Shown here: piece after piece, positions 54,370-63,611 of the stretch | How the letters are laid out: every line of letters starts with the position of its first letter | How positions within the stretch are numbered: position 1 is the stretch's first letter | Source: Loktanella sp. D2R18 | GTDB lineage: Bacteria > Pseudomonadota > Alphaproteobacteria > Rhodobacterales > Rhodobacteraceae | Assembly (NCBI RefSeq): GCF_003318235.1 | Contig: NZ_QOCG01000032.1 | Span: forward strand, 62,001-126,000 | Length of the DNA: 64,000 nucleotides | Direction: 5' to 3' | The notes under the pieces: model-generated | What the model was told of the DNA's origin: nothing | The model's input: the letters and a program-made list of their open reading frames with translations, nothing else | Databases searched by the model: none | Translations under genes and position numbers: made by a program

Positions 54370-55278
54370 ATGAGCGATGAAAAGACCGTCACATTTTATT
54401 TGAACGCAAAAATGCGCCGGCAAGCCGAGCGTGGCACCCAGAATTTTATTGGCCAAATCGGTGCAGTGCTTACGGCAGCGGGTTTTGATCTGGCTTATGA
54501 TCACAACGATGAATTGGGGCGGCTGCAAGCGATGTCACGACCGGGGCGCAGTTTGTTTTTAATGGATGATCCGATCGACGCGCGTGGGCTGACGCTGCGC
54601 AAAACTTACGTGGGTCCCTTTTGGCATATTGAAAAGCAAAGCAAACGTTGGGATTGGCCTGTCGTGCGCACCGCATTTGACGGCTCTCAGGTGGATCTAC
54701 AAAGGGCGCAGAGGTTTTACCGGCGTTGGCGCAGCAAACTATTTTGGGGAGAACCAAGGCGGGGTGGGTTTGTGTTTATGCCACTTCAAGGGCGGCTCAC
54801 CACCCGGCGTTCGTTTCAGTTTTGCAGTCCTATCGACATGATCAAAGCCACCCTGCAACATGAACCAAAGCGCGGAATCATCGCGACGCTGCACCCGTCA
54901 GAAACCTATAGCGACAGTGAAATGGACGCGTTGACAAAGCTGACTGAAACTTATGATCAGCTTTCAGTGCAAACAGGCGAAACAGATGCGTTGCTACGGG
55001 ATTGCGATTACGTCGTTACCCAAAATTCGAGCCTTGGGTTTCACGGCTATTTTCTTGAAAAGCCGCTGATCCTATTTGGAAAAACTGATTTTCATCATAT
55101 CGCATTGAATGCGGGTCAAATGGGCGTTGCAAATGCTTTTGCCGCGCGCGCTGGGCATGCGCCTGATTACGCTGCCTATCTCTATTGGTTTTTGCAAAAA
55201 CAAGCGATCAACGCGGGCCGTCCTGAGACGCAAACGATCATCCGTGAAGCGCTTCTTCGGCATGGCTGGCCCGTTTGA
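54370..55278 (+). CDS. Capsule polysaccharide synthesis/export-like protein
   Basis: A 302-residue protein resembling the Capsule_synth (KpsC/KpsS) type: GFVFMPLQGRLTTRRSFQF in the middle and TGETDALLRDCDYVVTQNSSLGFHGYFLEKPLILFG, like the KpsS C-terminal half. These transfer Kdo or export polysaccharide. The assignment is by motif only and not certain. Isolated between hslV (divergent, 100 bp) and trxA (convergent). Confidence 0.55.
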   Translation: MSDEKTVTFYLNAKMRRQAERGTQNFIGQIGAVLTAAGFDLAYDHNDELGRLQAMSRPGRSLFLMDDPIDARGLTLRKTYVGPFWHIEKQSKRWDWPVVRTAFDGSQVDLQRAQRFYRRWRSKLFWGEPRRGGFVFMPLQGRLTTRRSFQFCSPIDMIKATLQHEPKRGIIATLHPSETYSDSEMDALTKLTETYDQLSVQTGETDALLRDCDYVVTQNSSLGFHGYFLEKPLILFGKTDFHHIALNAGQMGVANAFAARAGHAPDYAAYLYWFLQKQAINAGRPETQTIIREALLRHGWPV

Positions 55279-55287
55279 AACGAAAAA

Positions 55288-55307
55288 GGGCGCCACGATG
55301 GGCGCCC
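55288..55307. terminator. Bidirectional terminator between capsule-like gene and trxA
   Basis: GGGCGCC-ACGATG-GGCGCCC, a perfect 7-bp GC stem. On the minus strand it is followed by TTTTTCG; on the plus strand by GATATTAAATATTTTT. It can end both convergent transcripts and is the only convergent junction here with a clear terminator. Confidence 0.8.
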
Positions 55308-55327
55308 GATATTAAATATTTTTATGC

Positions 55328-55648
55328 TTAGATGGATTCGTCGATCCAGCCTTGCAGGGCCGCTTTGGGTGCTGCGCCTGTTTTGTTTGAAACGACTGCG
55401 CCCGCTTTGAACATGAACAAGGCAGGAATGCCGCGCACGCCCAGCTGTGACGGGGAATTGGGGTTTTCGTCGACGTTGACTTTGACGATTTTGACCTTGC
55501 CATCATACTCGGCAGATAGTTCTTCAAGCGCTGGGCCGATTTGTTTACATGGGCCACACCATTCTGCCCAGAAGTCTACGACAACGGGGATATCTGATTT
55601 AAGGACTTCGGCATCAAAAGTTGCGTCGGTTACTGCTACGGTTGCCAT
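55328..55648 (-). CDS. trxA: Thioredoxin
   Basis: A 106-residue thioredoxin with [10 protein letters not shown] (active site near residues 30-33), then [14 protein letters not shown]. General cytoplasmic disulfide reductant. Located 59 bp downstream of addA on the same strand, a common alphaproteobacterial order. Confidence 0.97.
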   Translation of the reverse strand: MATVAVTDATFDAEVLKSDIPVVVDFWAEWCGPCKQIGPALEELSAEYDGKVKIVKVNVDENPNSPSQLGVRGIPALFMFKAGAVVSNKTGAAPKAALQGWIDESI

Positions 55649-55707
55649 TGGGCTGCTCCTTGGCGAATATCATTGGATTGTGAACCTATGTACCTGCTCT
55701 GCTTTGG

Positions 55708-58700
55708 TCAAGGGACGGTAAGACCGTTCAGGGTTTCGTGAAGAAGATCGTTTGGTAGTTCAGAAAAATGCGCGGTTGCCGTCCAAAGGATGCCCATTTT
55801 TATGGCGCGATCGGGATAGATTTGACGCAACGCTGCAAAATAAGCTGCCATTTGCCGCAGGACACCAAGTGGCGTTTGTGAGGGTGTGTCCGGAACGACA
55901 TGGTTTGACTTATAGTCAATCGCCAAGACTTCGGTCTCGGTGATGATCAACCGATCAATTGTGCCGTGGATACGGCCGATACCGGGCAAATCAGCTGTGA
56001 TGTCGATTTCTGTCAGCGCGTCAGGATGCCAGAGCACCGCAAGTTCTGGGTGTTCCAAAAGCGCGATAACCTCGTCCACGAGATTGGTGTCTTGGTTGTT
56101 CAGCATCCGCAGCCCCAATGCATGGCGTGTGTTTGGTGTGGCTTGCGGCAAGTATTCAAGTAGACGGTGAATTTTAGTCCCGCGTTCTAGCGCGTCCTCA
56201 TGATCCATCGCTGCTGGATCGCCGGGCATGACTTTGGCGCCTTCAAATTCAGATGGGGAAATCGTTGTGCTTATCTTTGGTTCGGGGATGGCGCCGAATG
56301 TGGGCACAGCGATTTCAACCATTGGCTTCGGATCAGGCAGATACAGTTCGCCGCCATCCCAGTCTAAATGCGCGACCCGGCGCACGTCCATGTCATCAAT
56401 TTGCACTTCGCTATCGCCACGCGCGGCCATGCCATCGCCAACGATATTGTACCAGCTGTCATCCCCGTCACCGACATCGCCAGCGGCACCGATAATCAGC
56501 CATTTTTCAGCGCGGGTCATTGCCACATATAGCAGCCGCATGCGTTCACGGACCTGTTTGGCGACAAAATCTTCGCGGATGTTTTGCATCACAGTGGCAG
56601 AGCCTTGCGCCGGGGTTTTCCAAACAACGTGATCGCCAACAGGCAGCAATTCGTCTCGCACATCCACACGGCGCTTTGCGGTATCGGGCAATATAACGAT
56701 CGGCGCCTCAAGCCCCTTGGATCCGTGTACGGTCATCACCCTGATCTGGTCACCTTGGCTATCCATCTGGCGTTTGACTTCAAGATCATCGGTTTCCATC
56801 CAGGTAAGAAAACCAGTCAAACTAGGCACGCCTGTGCTTTCGTAGGCAAGTGCCTGCGACAGCAATGCATCGATCCCGTCTTCGGCCTCTGGCCCCAACC
56901 GCGCGAGCAGTTTGCGGCGTCCGTCATGGCGGGTCAAAATGCGTTCAATCAAGTCATAGGGGCGCAAAAAATCCGCTTGCAGGCGTAGATCGCGCAAGAT
57001 TTCGAGTGTCTTCACATGGTCTGAACCCCGCAGCGCAGACCAAAGATACCCTTTTTTCGGGCGATGGTAGGCCAATGTGAACAAATCCTGTTCGGACCAA
57101 TCAAACAACGGCGAACGTAGCGCCGCAGCCAATGACAGGTCATCTTCAGGTAACGCAAGAAAGTTCATTAAGGCAGCAAGGTCTTTCACGGCAAGTTCGG
57201 CACCAACCCGCAAACGGTCAGCCCCTGCAATCTTGAGCCCAGCAGATTTACACGCACGGATGATTTCAGAAAACAGATCGGACCGACGTTGCACAAGGAT
57301 CAAAAAATCCCCTTCGGAAATCGGACGACGGCGATAGGTGCCGCTATTGCCAATTTCATCAGGCAAAGTTTCTTGCGCAATCATACGTTTGATTTGCGCA
57401 GCCACACGGTTGGCCAGCAATACGTTGTGATCCGTGTCGGACGGAAGATCGACAGGATCAAACCAGTTACGCGGATCATCGACGGCGGCTTTTTCAACGA
57501 CGGGCCACAGATCAACGCGGCCGGGAATGTTTTCTTTGAACGCGATATGGGTCAGATGGTCGTCCATGCCATCGGCGCGATCACCAGTAAATGTCGCGTC
57601 AACGACGGATAGGATCGCTTGCGACGACCGAAAGGAATGGTCAAGCGACGTGATTTCAAACGACTTATCCACCGCCCGATGTGCGCCGTGAAAGTGGGAC
57701 TTCATCGCGTCAAACGCAGCGGGATCAGCGCCTTGGAACGAGTAGATCGACTGCTTTTTATCGCCAACAACAAAAACAGTCCGGGCGCGATCTGGGTGCG
57801 CACCTTCGCCACTGGCGAATTCTTGGGTCAATTGTTCGATCACGGCCCATTGGGTTGGGCTGGTGTCTTGGGCTTCGTCGACCAGCACGTGGTCAATTCC
57901 GCCGTCAAGCCGGAAGAGAACCCATTGCGCGACATCGCGATCCGTCAAAAGTGCTTTGGCTTTGCGGATCAGATCATCAAAATCAAGCGCGCCCATCATC
58001 AGTTTCCGCTGTTCGTAAGCGGGTACAAACACCGCGCCAAACCGGTGAATCGTGCGTGTGCGTTCCAACGCAAGTAGGTTCAGGCGGTCTTCGCGTGCGT
58101 CCTGTACACCCAACATGATGGGCTCAAGCTCGTCCATCAGTTCGGGATTTGCTTCGCGTGTGCCCTTTGTCGGGAAACTGCCGATCTTTGCACCAAACGG
58201 GATCTTTGCCGATCCACCAAACAAAAACACGCTTTCAAGCAACGCAAGATCACCTAGTTTCGCGGGAATTGTTTTGCTGACTTTATCAAGCTGCGCTGCT
58301 GCTTTGGCTTCGGTCGCGCTACCCTTGCGGCAAATCGCGGCGAGTTGGTGAATTGAATCCAGTGCAGATTGGCTGAATACCTGCGAAGTCAGCGTGTCGG
58401 CGGTGAGATTGGCATCGATCCCCAAAAGATCGCAAAGCGCATCATGCGGCATGTCGGTCGCAAATGCCTCGCGTTTCTGCGCGACCTCAGCGGTAAGTTG
58501 AGACAGTTCGGCGCCTGTGAAATGATGTAACAGGTCGTCGATGACCGGGGCGTGTGTGCCCATAACCAATTCATCCATGACGTCTGCACGTAACAATTCG
58601 CTTGCACGGCCTTCCATCTCGCGAAATTGCGGGCTGACTTGGGCTTCAAGCGGGAAACGTCGCAAAACGCCGGCACAAAACGAATGAATGGTTTGAATTT

Positions 58701-59055
58701 TCAGACCTCCGGGCGTTTCAATCGCGCGGGCAAACAGGGTCCGGGCCTCGCGCAACTGTTGGTCATCAATCGTGCGGTCAACGCCAAGCGATTGCAAGTC
58801 AGCGCGTAAATCTGCATCGGCCATCATCGCCCATGCACCTAGCCGTTTAAACAAACGGTTCTGCATCTCGGCCGCGGCGGCTTTGGTATAGGTCAAACAC
58901 AGAATGTTTTGCGGGGATACTTTTTCAAGCAGCAATCGCGCCACGCGGTCGGTTAGCACGCGGGTTTTGCCGGACCCAGCATTGGCAGAAAGCCATGTGG
59001 ATGTTTGCGGGTCGGCAGCATCTACTTGGCGTTGTGATGCAGCATCGCGGATCAT
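55708..59055 (-). CDS. addA: Double-strand break repair helicase-nuclease AddA
   Basis: A 1115-residue subunit of AddAB, the alphaproteobacterial counterpart of RecBCD. An N-terminal UvrD-like helicase (Walker A NAGSGKTRV, VLVDEAQDTSPTQW Walker B, VFVVGDKKQSIYSFQGAD) is followed by a C-terminal PD-(D/E)XK nuclease with EVLAIDYKSNHVV. It overlaps addB by 4 bp. Confidence 0.95.
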   Translation of the reverse strand: MIRDAASQRQVDAADPQTSTWLSANAGSGKTRVLTDRVARLLLEKVSPQNILCLTYTKAAAAEMQNRLFKRLGAWAMMADADLRADLQSLGVDRTIDDQQLREARTLFARAIETPGGLKIQTIHSFCAGVLRRFPLEAQVSPQFREMEGRASELLRADVMDELVMGTHAPVIDDLLHHFTGAELSQLTAEVAQKREAFATDMPHDALCDLLGIDANLTADTLTSQVFSQSALDSIHQLAAICRKGSATEAKAAAQLDKVSKTIPAKLGDLALLESVFLFGGSAKIPFGAKIGSFPTKGTREANPELMDELEPIMLGVQDAREDRLNLLALERTRTIHRFGAVFVPAYEQRKLMMGALDFDDLIRKAKALLTDRDVAQWVLFRLDGGIDHVLVDEAQDTSPTQWAVIEQLTQEFASGEGAHPDRARTVFVVGDKKQSIYSFQGADPAAFDAMKSHFHGAHRAVDKSFEITSLDHSFRSSQAILSVVDATFTGDRADGMDDHLTHIAFKENIPGRVDLWPVVEKAAVDDPRNWFDPVDLPSDTDHNVLLANRVAAQIKRMIAQETLPDEIGNSGTYRRRPISEGDFLILVQRRSDLFSEIIRACKSAGLKIAGADRLRVGAELAVKDLAALMNFLALPEDDLSLAAALRSPLFDWSEQDLFTLAYHRPKKGYLWSALRGSDHVKTLEILRDLRLQADFLRPYDLIERILTRHDGRRKLLARLGPEAEDGIDALLSQALAYESTGVPSLTGFLTWMETDDLEVKRQMDSQGDQIRVMTVHGSKGLEAPIVILPDTAKRRVDVRDELLPVGDHVVWKTPAQGSATVMQNIREDFVAKQVRERMRLLYVAMTRAEKWLIIGAAGDVGDGDDSWYNIVGDGMAARGDSEVQIDDMDVRRVAHLDWDGGELYLPDPKPMVEIAVPTFGAIPEPKISTTISPSEFEGAKVMPGDPAAMDHEDALERGTKIHRLLEYLPQATPNTRHALGLRMLNNQDTNLVDEVIALLEHPELAVLWHPDALTEIDITADLPGIGRIHGTIDRLIITETEVLAIDYKSNHVVPDTPSQTPLGVLRQMAAYFAALRQIYPDRAIKMGILWTATAHFSELPNDLLHETLNGLTVP

Positions 59056-61979
59056 GTCAGCACCTGCGGTTTTGGGTCGTCACTTGTGTCCCATTCACCA
59101 AAACGCGACAGGTGATCATAAGGGCTGTAGTCGGTTTTCGAAAACAAGGCGATGCGGGCAGTATACCCACGGTCGATACGCTGCCAATGCGCAAAAAGCG
59201 TCTCTAACTCTGCCCAAACTTGATCAGGCGGGTTTTTCGCGAGCGGCGCGGCGCTGGTTTTCATTGTTGCATTCACCCCAATAAATGTCGCCGCTTGCAC
59301 AGGTTTTATCCCGATATCTGCAAAGGCCCCGCGTTCCACCATCGCGGCCTCTAGCAGTAGCTGTTTATCAAAGTTTTCTTGCTGCTTTTCACTTGGGACG
59401 ACGCCGGTTTTATAATCGTAGATCAACGCCTGCCCGTCTGGCGTTATGTCGATCCGGTCGGCCATGCATGTCAGTTTTACCCCGACGTTGGGGACCATAA
59501 TTGCACCCCGTTTTTCGATGACGTGGCTATCAGAAAGAGTTTGGCGTGTGACTTCACCCGCCAAAAACGCGTCGGCGGATTTATCCATACGGGCGATCCA
59601 TTGCGCGCGGATCGTAGGCCAAGGGCAGCAGGCGGTGAAACAATCGCGCGTAATCGTCATCAATGCTTCCCGATCATCAGGTGCAAAGCCGCCCGCAATA
59701 AATTTTTCCAAAACTTCATGCACAATCGTCCCACGCAGCGGTGCGTCAGCCGTGGGTGCAAGCGGATCAAGCGGATTAAGGCGGAGCACTTTGCGCGCAT
59801 AAATCGCAAAAGGATCGCGGATCAGCGTTTTAATCTGTGTGACCGAAAGCTGATCTGGTCGTGCGTTTAAGGGTGGGCAAGGCGACGGACGCGATGCTGG
59901 TTCACTACGGTGATCTGCGCGTGAAAGAGCGGCGGCCATATCGGACCATTTGTGTCCACGATCTAACATCGCTTCTAAAGCGACCACACCGTTCTGCTTC
60001 GGTAAGCCACGCAATAGGTTGGTTAATCTGTTGACCCACCGGGATGGCACGGTTTCGGCATCCGACGACCGTTTTGCGCGGGTGATCCAGACTTCGTTGC
60101 CAGCGATTGCTTGTTGATAGTCATGCGCGGATAGGCCAATTCGGCGTTCGGGCAACAGCAATCCGGCCTTTGTGCGCATCACCCGGTTCAGCCACGGATC
60201 GGGTTCGGGGGCTTCAGGCCAAGTCCCATCGTTCATCCCGCCTAAAATGGTCAGGTCAACACCCTGAACGCGGGCTTCGAGCGTGCCCCAAATCAGAATT
60301 TGCGGATGGCCCTTATCGCGGTCGCGCACAGAGCCTTCGGAAAGGATAGCGCCAAAAAGCGCAGCATAATCTTTGCTTTGCATTTCGCCAGCGAATGCTG
60401 CGTTTTGGGCAATTTCATCGCAAGTCTTACGCGCCGCGCGGCCAGCGGCCTCTAGCCATAATGCACCGGCTTCGCCGCCCGCAGGCCCCGCGCATAGGCG
60501 TTGCGTTAGGTCAATATGCGTTGCAAGGTGATCGGCCAGCGGCACATCGCGCGGCGTGGCGAAATCGAAAACCGTATCGGCCAACCACGTGGCCCAATCG
60601 TCGCGATCTTCGCCAAGCTTTGCCCAATCCTGGAGCGTTTCAGGCGTCGGAAAAGGTGGACCGTTGCACCGTAGATAGAGTTCGAGTTCGCGCGCGTGGC
60701 GCAAATGCGGCCCGCGTTCGGCATCGGTCGAATTGCACAAAGGATGCTTGAGCAAGACCAACAGCATCTCACCGGTCAGTGGTTTACCCAGCATATCCGC
60801 GACATGGCGCAGCATTCGCCCCGGTGGCGACAATTGCAACGGCGTGCCGGCACTGTCGTCTGGGCGGATATCCCAGCGATCCAAGGCGGCGGTCACCTGT
60901 CTGGTTAACATCCGATCAGGCGAGATCAGCGCAGCGGTGATTCCATCCTCGACGGCTTGGCGCAAACGTAGCGCGATTGTCTCGGCCTCTGCACGGGGTG
61001 ATGCGGCTTCGACCAGGGTTAATCCTTTGGTCGCTACCGAAAGGTCGCCAAGGTCCGGTCCCTCTGTCAGCCATTGGCTGGTGACGGGTGCGGGTCTTAA
61101 TGACAGTGAAATCAGCTTGTTGCGTTCAGGGTGCGCGGGCGCAACATCTGACCAGCTGCGTACATCTTCACGCTGAAACCCTATCAAATCCATCAAACGC
61201 CGGAACCGAAATTGGGGGTGATCCTCTGCGGTGATTTCATCGTCCATTGCGTGCCAAACCGGGTCTGGCAAGTCAAAATCAAACCCGGGCAGGATAATCG
61301 CCCCTTGGGGCAATGCAGCGACCGCTTGCATAAATAGCGCGGTCGCGCCACGCGAACCGGTTGAACCCGCCACGATAATCGGATGCGTTGGCGGGTTCTC
61401 CGCCCAATTCTGTGCAAGCGTTTCAACAACCAATCTTTGGCGGGCTTCTTTGTCTGGGGTGTCCTGCGCGCTGCCAAAATACGCTGAAATAATCTGAATA
61501 AACGCAAGCGAGCGGGCCCAGTGCCCAGATTGATCCGAGACATCAAGATTGGCAATTGTGTCGGGGCTAACGCCCTCCCCCTGCATTTCGTCCATGAGCT
61601 TTGCAAGACTATCTGACAGGTCATAAAGCGCGGCGCGCGGCGCAATATCGGGTTGTTGTTCGATCAGCTTTGCGACGGCTTGCAACAATTCAAACCTGCG
61701 GCGCAAAGGGGCAATCGCGGGCGGGATTGCAAGCGCGATGGGATGATCCGCAAGATCAGTGATCAGTTTAACGCGTGGCAAAAGCCGTGCCGGGCCTGCG
61801 TCAAACACCGCGCGGATGCGGCGCTGCATCCGCGCGGTGTTGACGTAAATTTCGGTACGTGCCCATTGATCCGGGGGCATATCGCGCCCGCGTGCCATTA
61901 GCCCATCGACCAATGATTGCGCGAAATCCACGCCAAGCGCGCTGCCATAAACGCAGGGGCTGTCGGTGGGGTTAAACAT
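59052..61979 (-). CDS. addB: Double-strand break repair nuclease AddB
   Basis: A 975-residue AddB with a C-terminal PD-(D/E)XK nuclease (DGQALIYDYKTGVVPSEKQ). The N-terminal region is an inactivated helicase-like fold; no good Walker A is seen. The start MFNPTDSPCVYGSALG at 61979 is chosen over an ATG at 62042. It overlaps the murU stop by 8 bp. Confidence 0.92.
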   Translation of the reverse strand: MFNPTDSPCVYGSALGVDFAQSLVDGLMARGRDMPPDQWARTEIYVNTARMQRRIRAVFDAGPARLLPRVKLITDLADHPIALAIPPAIAPLRRRFELLQAVAKLIEQQPDIAPRAALYDLSDSLAKLMDEMQGEGVSPDTIANLDVSDQSGHWARSLAFIQIISAYFGSAQDTPDKEARQRLVVETLAQNWAENPPTHPIIVAGSTGSRGATALFMQAVAALPQGAIILPGFDFDLPDPVWHAMDDEITAEDHPQFRFRRLMDLIGFQREDVRSWSDVAPAHPERNKLISLSLRPAPVTSQWLTEGPDLGDLSVATKGLTLVEAASPRAEAETIALRLRQAVEDGITAALISPDRMLTRQVTAALDRWDIRPDDSAGTPLQLSPPGRMLRHVADMLGKPLTGEMLLVLLKHPLCNSTDAERGPHLRHARELELYLRCNGPPFPTPETLQDWAKLGEDRDDWATWLADTVFDFATPRDVPLADHLATHIDLTQRLCAGPAGGEAGALWLEAAGRAARKTCDEIAQNAAFAGEMQSKDYAALFGAILSEGSVRDRDKGHPQILIWGTLEARVQGVDLTILGGMNDGTWPEAPEPDPWLNRVMRTKAGLLLPERRIGLSAHDYQQAIAGNEVWITRAKRSSDAETVPSRWVNRLTNLLRGLPKQNGVVALEAMLDRGHKWSDMAAALSRADHRSEPASRPSPCPPLNARPDQLSVTQIKTLIRDPFAIYARKVLRLNPLDPLAPTADAPLRGTIVHEVLEKFIAGGFAPDDREALMTITRDCFTACCPWPTIRAQWIARMDKSADAFLAGEVTRQTLSDSHVIEKRGAIMVPNVGVKLTCMADRIDITPDGQALIYDYKTGVVPSEKQQENFDKQLLLEAAMVERGAFADIGIKPVQAATFIGVNATMKTSAAPLAKNPPDQVWAELETLFAHWQRIDRGYTARIALFSKTDYSPYDHLSRFGEWDTSDDPKPQVLT

Positions 61980-62643
61980 ACAACATCGCCTCGGCGATCG
62001 GGATGCTGGACGGTTGGCCGACGTCGCACCATTGGCCGTCATATTTTACGCCATAAAGCCCGCCGCGCGTGGCGATATCATTCCATGCAAGATTGAGCGA
62101 AAAGCTAGGGTCGTCAATGTGATCAATCGTTTCTGTTCGGATCATTTGAACCCCAGTATAAATCATATCAGGGGCGCGGTGCAGCCGGCTTTGATCATCT
62201 ATTTGAAAATCACCTTTGCCCAAATGACCATGAACATTGCGTTTTTCGACCACCAAAAGCAGCGCTTCCATATCATCACGCCAAGCCCCCAGAACAGCTT
62301 CGATTGGATTGGGCCCGCGCCAGACTGCGTCGGTGTTCATTGTCAGCGCGGGGCTTGCACCCAACAATGGCAGGGCATGGCGTAATCCGCCGCCTGTGTT
62401 GCGCAGTAAGTCAGTCTCATCTGAAGTAGCGATACCTCGCCCGGCCAAATGCGCGTGCATTTGATCGGCACAGTAGTGCACATTCACCACTTTGTTTCCG
62501 ATCGCCGATATCTGAGTGAATGCGAGCGCGTGATCAATCAACGGCTTACCTGCGACCTTTACCAGTGGCTTTGGCATGGTTTTGGTCAATGCGCCCATAC
62601 GCGTCCCCAACCCGGCTGCGAATAAAAGAATGGGTGTTGTCAT
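61972..62643 (-). CDS. murU: N-acetylmuramate alpha-1-phosphate uridylyltransferase MurU-like
   Basis: A 223-residue nucleotidyltransferase. GLGTRMGALTKTMPKPLVKV is the nucleotide-binding signature and MNTDAVW the metal-binding part. In Pseudomonas and Caulobacter MurU follows AmgK and makes UDP-MurNAc from recycled muramic acid; here amgK is directly upstream (4-bp overlap), supporting this over other sugar nucleotidyltransferases. Confidence 0.87.
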   Translation of the reverse strand: MTTPILLFAAGLGTRMGALTKTMPKPLVKVAGKPLIDHALAFTQISAIGNKVVNVHYCADQMHAHLAGRGIATSDETDLLRNTGGGLRHALPLLGASPALTMNTDAVWRGPNPIEAVLGAWRDDMEALLLVVEKRNVHGHLGKGDFQIDDQSRLHRAPDMIYTGVQMIRTETIDHIDDPSFSLNLAWNDIATRGGLYGVKYDGQWCDVGQPSSIPIAEAMLYV

Positions 62644-63611
62644 CTGCGCAACCTGATCAATGTGGCTTCATCTGGCGTGGGAAGCGTATCGCGTACCGCT
62701 TGCTCTAGTTGTTTTAACGCGGGATGTCGAAGATCAGCCATCAAATTCGTCCAAACGCGTGGGATCAAATCTATATAGCGTTTTTTTCCCATGACCTTTG
62801 ACAGGCGGGCAAACACGCCCAAAATGCGCAGATTTCGCTGGGCACCAAGACATGCTAATTGTGCTGGAAAATTGCGACCTGCTTTGGTCTTGGCCATAAA
62901 ATATGCGGTGATCCCTTGCGCGAGCGCTGGGTCAATATCGCGCCGCACATCGCGCAAAAGCGATGCTAAATCATATCCTGTCGGCGCAACAAATGCGTCT
63001 TGATAATCAAGCAACCCGACCCGTGCGAGGCCGTGTTGATCTGGCCGCCAGATTAAGTTTTCCGCGTGGTAATCGCGCAGAGATAGCGTGTTGGCGACAG
63101 GGGCAAGAGCTACCATTGCATTTTGCACTTCTTGGGTTAGGTCGGGTGTCGGCTTTGATGCGTAGAACTCGCCGGTGATTTCGACCATTTGTGCACCTAC
63201 ATCTGGCGTCATATGGATAAGGTCATCGGGCGCCTGCGTGTTTTGCAAATGCACCAAAACTTCTGTCGCGGCGCGGTAAAGCCCCAAAGTTTCTGTTGGG
63301 TGTTGTGTCAGCCAACCCGCGAAATCAACCGGCCCCAAGTCCGATAACACCATGATTCCAAGTGTTTTATCGTGTGCTAATACGTCAGGCGGGCTTAGAT
63401 TTATATCATGCAATAGTTTCGTGATGTGTGCGAAAGGTTCCGTTGATACGCCGTTTTCGGGCGGGGCATCCATCAAGATCACTTGAGATCGACCATCGGT
63501 TAACCGTTCATACCGGCGGCTTGATGCGTCGCCGGCCAGTGCGTGGCGCTGCCAATTGGCCCACTCAGATTCCGCAAGAAATCTGTCGATGATATCTGCA
63601 CGTACTGTCAT
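62640..63611 (-). CDS. amgK: N-acetylmuramate/N-acetylglucosamine kinase AmgK-like
   Basis: A 323-residue aminoglycoside phosphotransferase-type kinase: SLRDYHAENLIWRPD catalytic loop and VGLLDYQDAFVAP metal-binding Asp. It begins MTVRADIIDRFLAESEW. With murU it forms the anomeric sugar kinase route of peptidoglycan recycling, which gives fosfomycin tolerance in some species. Its start overlaps the tsaE stop by 4 bp. Confidence 0.87.
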   Translation of the reverse strand: MTVRADIIDRFLAESEWANWQRHALAGDASSRRYERLTDGRSQVILMDAPPENGVSTEPFAHITKLLHDINLSPPDVLAHDKTLGIMVLSDLGPVDFAGWLTQHPTETLGLYRAATEVLVHLQNTQAPDDLIHMTPDVGAQMVEITGEFYASKPTPDLTQEVQNAMVALAPVANTLSLRDYHAENLIWRPDQHGLARVGLLDYQDAFVAPTGYDLASLLRDVRRDIDPALAQGITAYFMAKTKAGRNFPAQLACLGAQRNLRILGVFARLSKVMGKKRYIDLIPRVWTNLMADLRHPALKQLEQAVRDTLPTPDEATLIRLRR

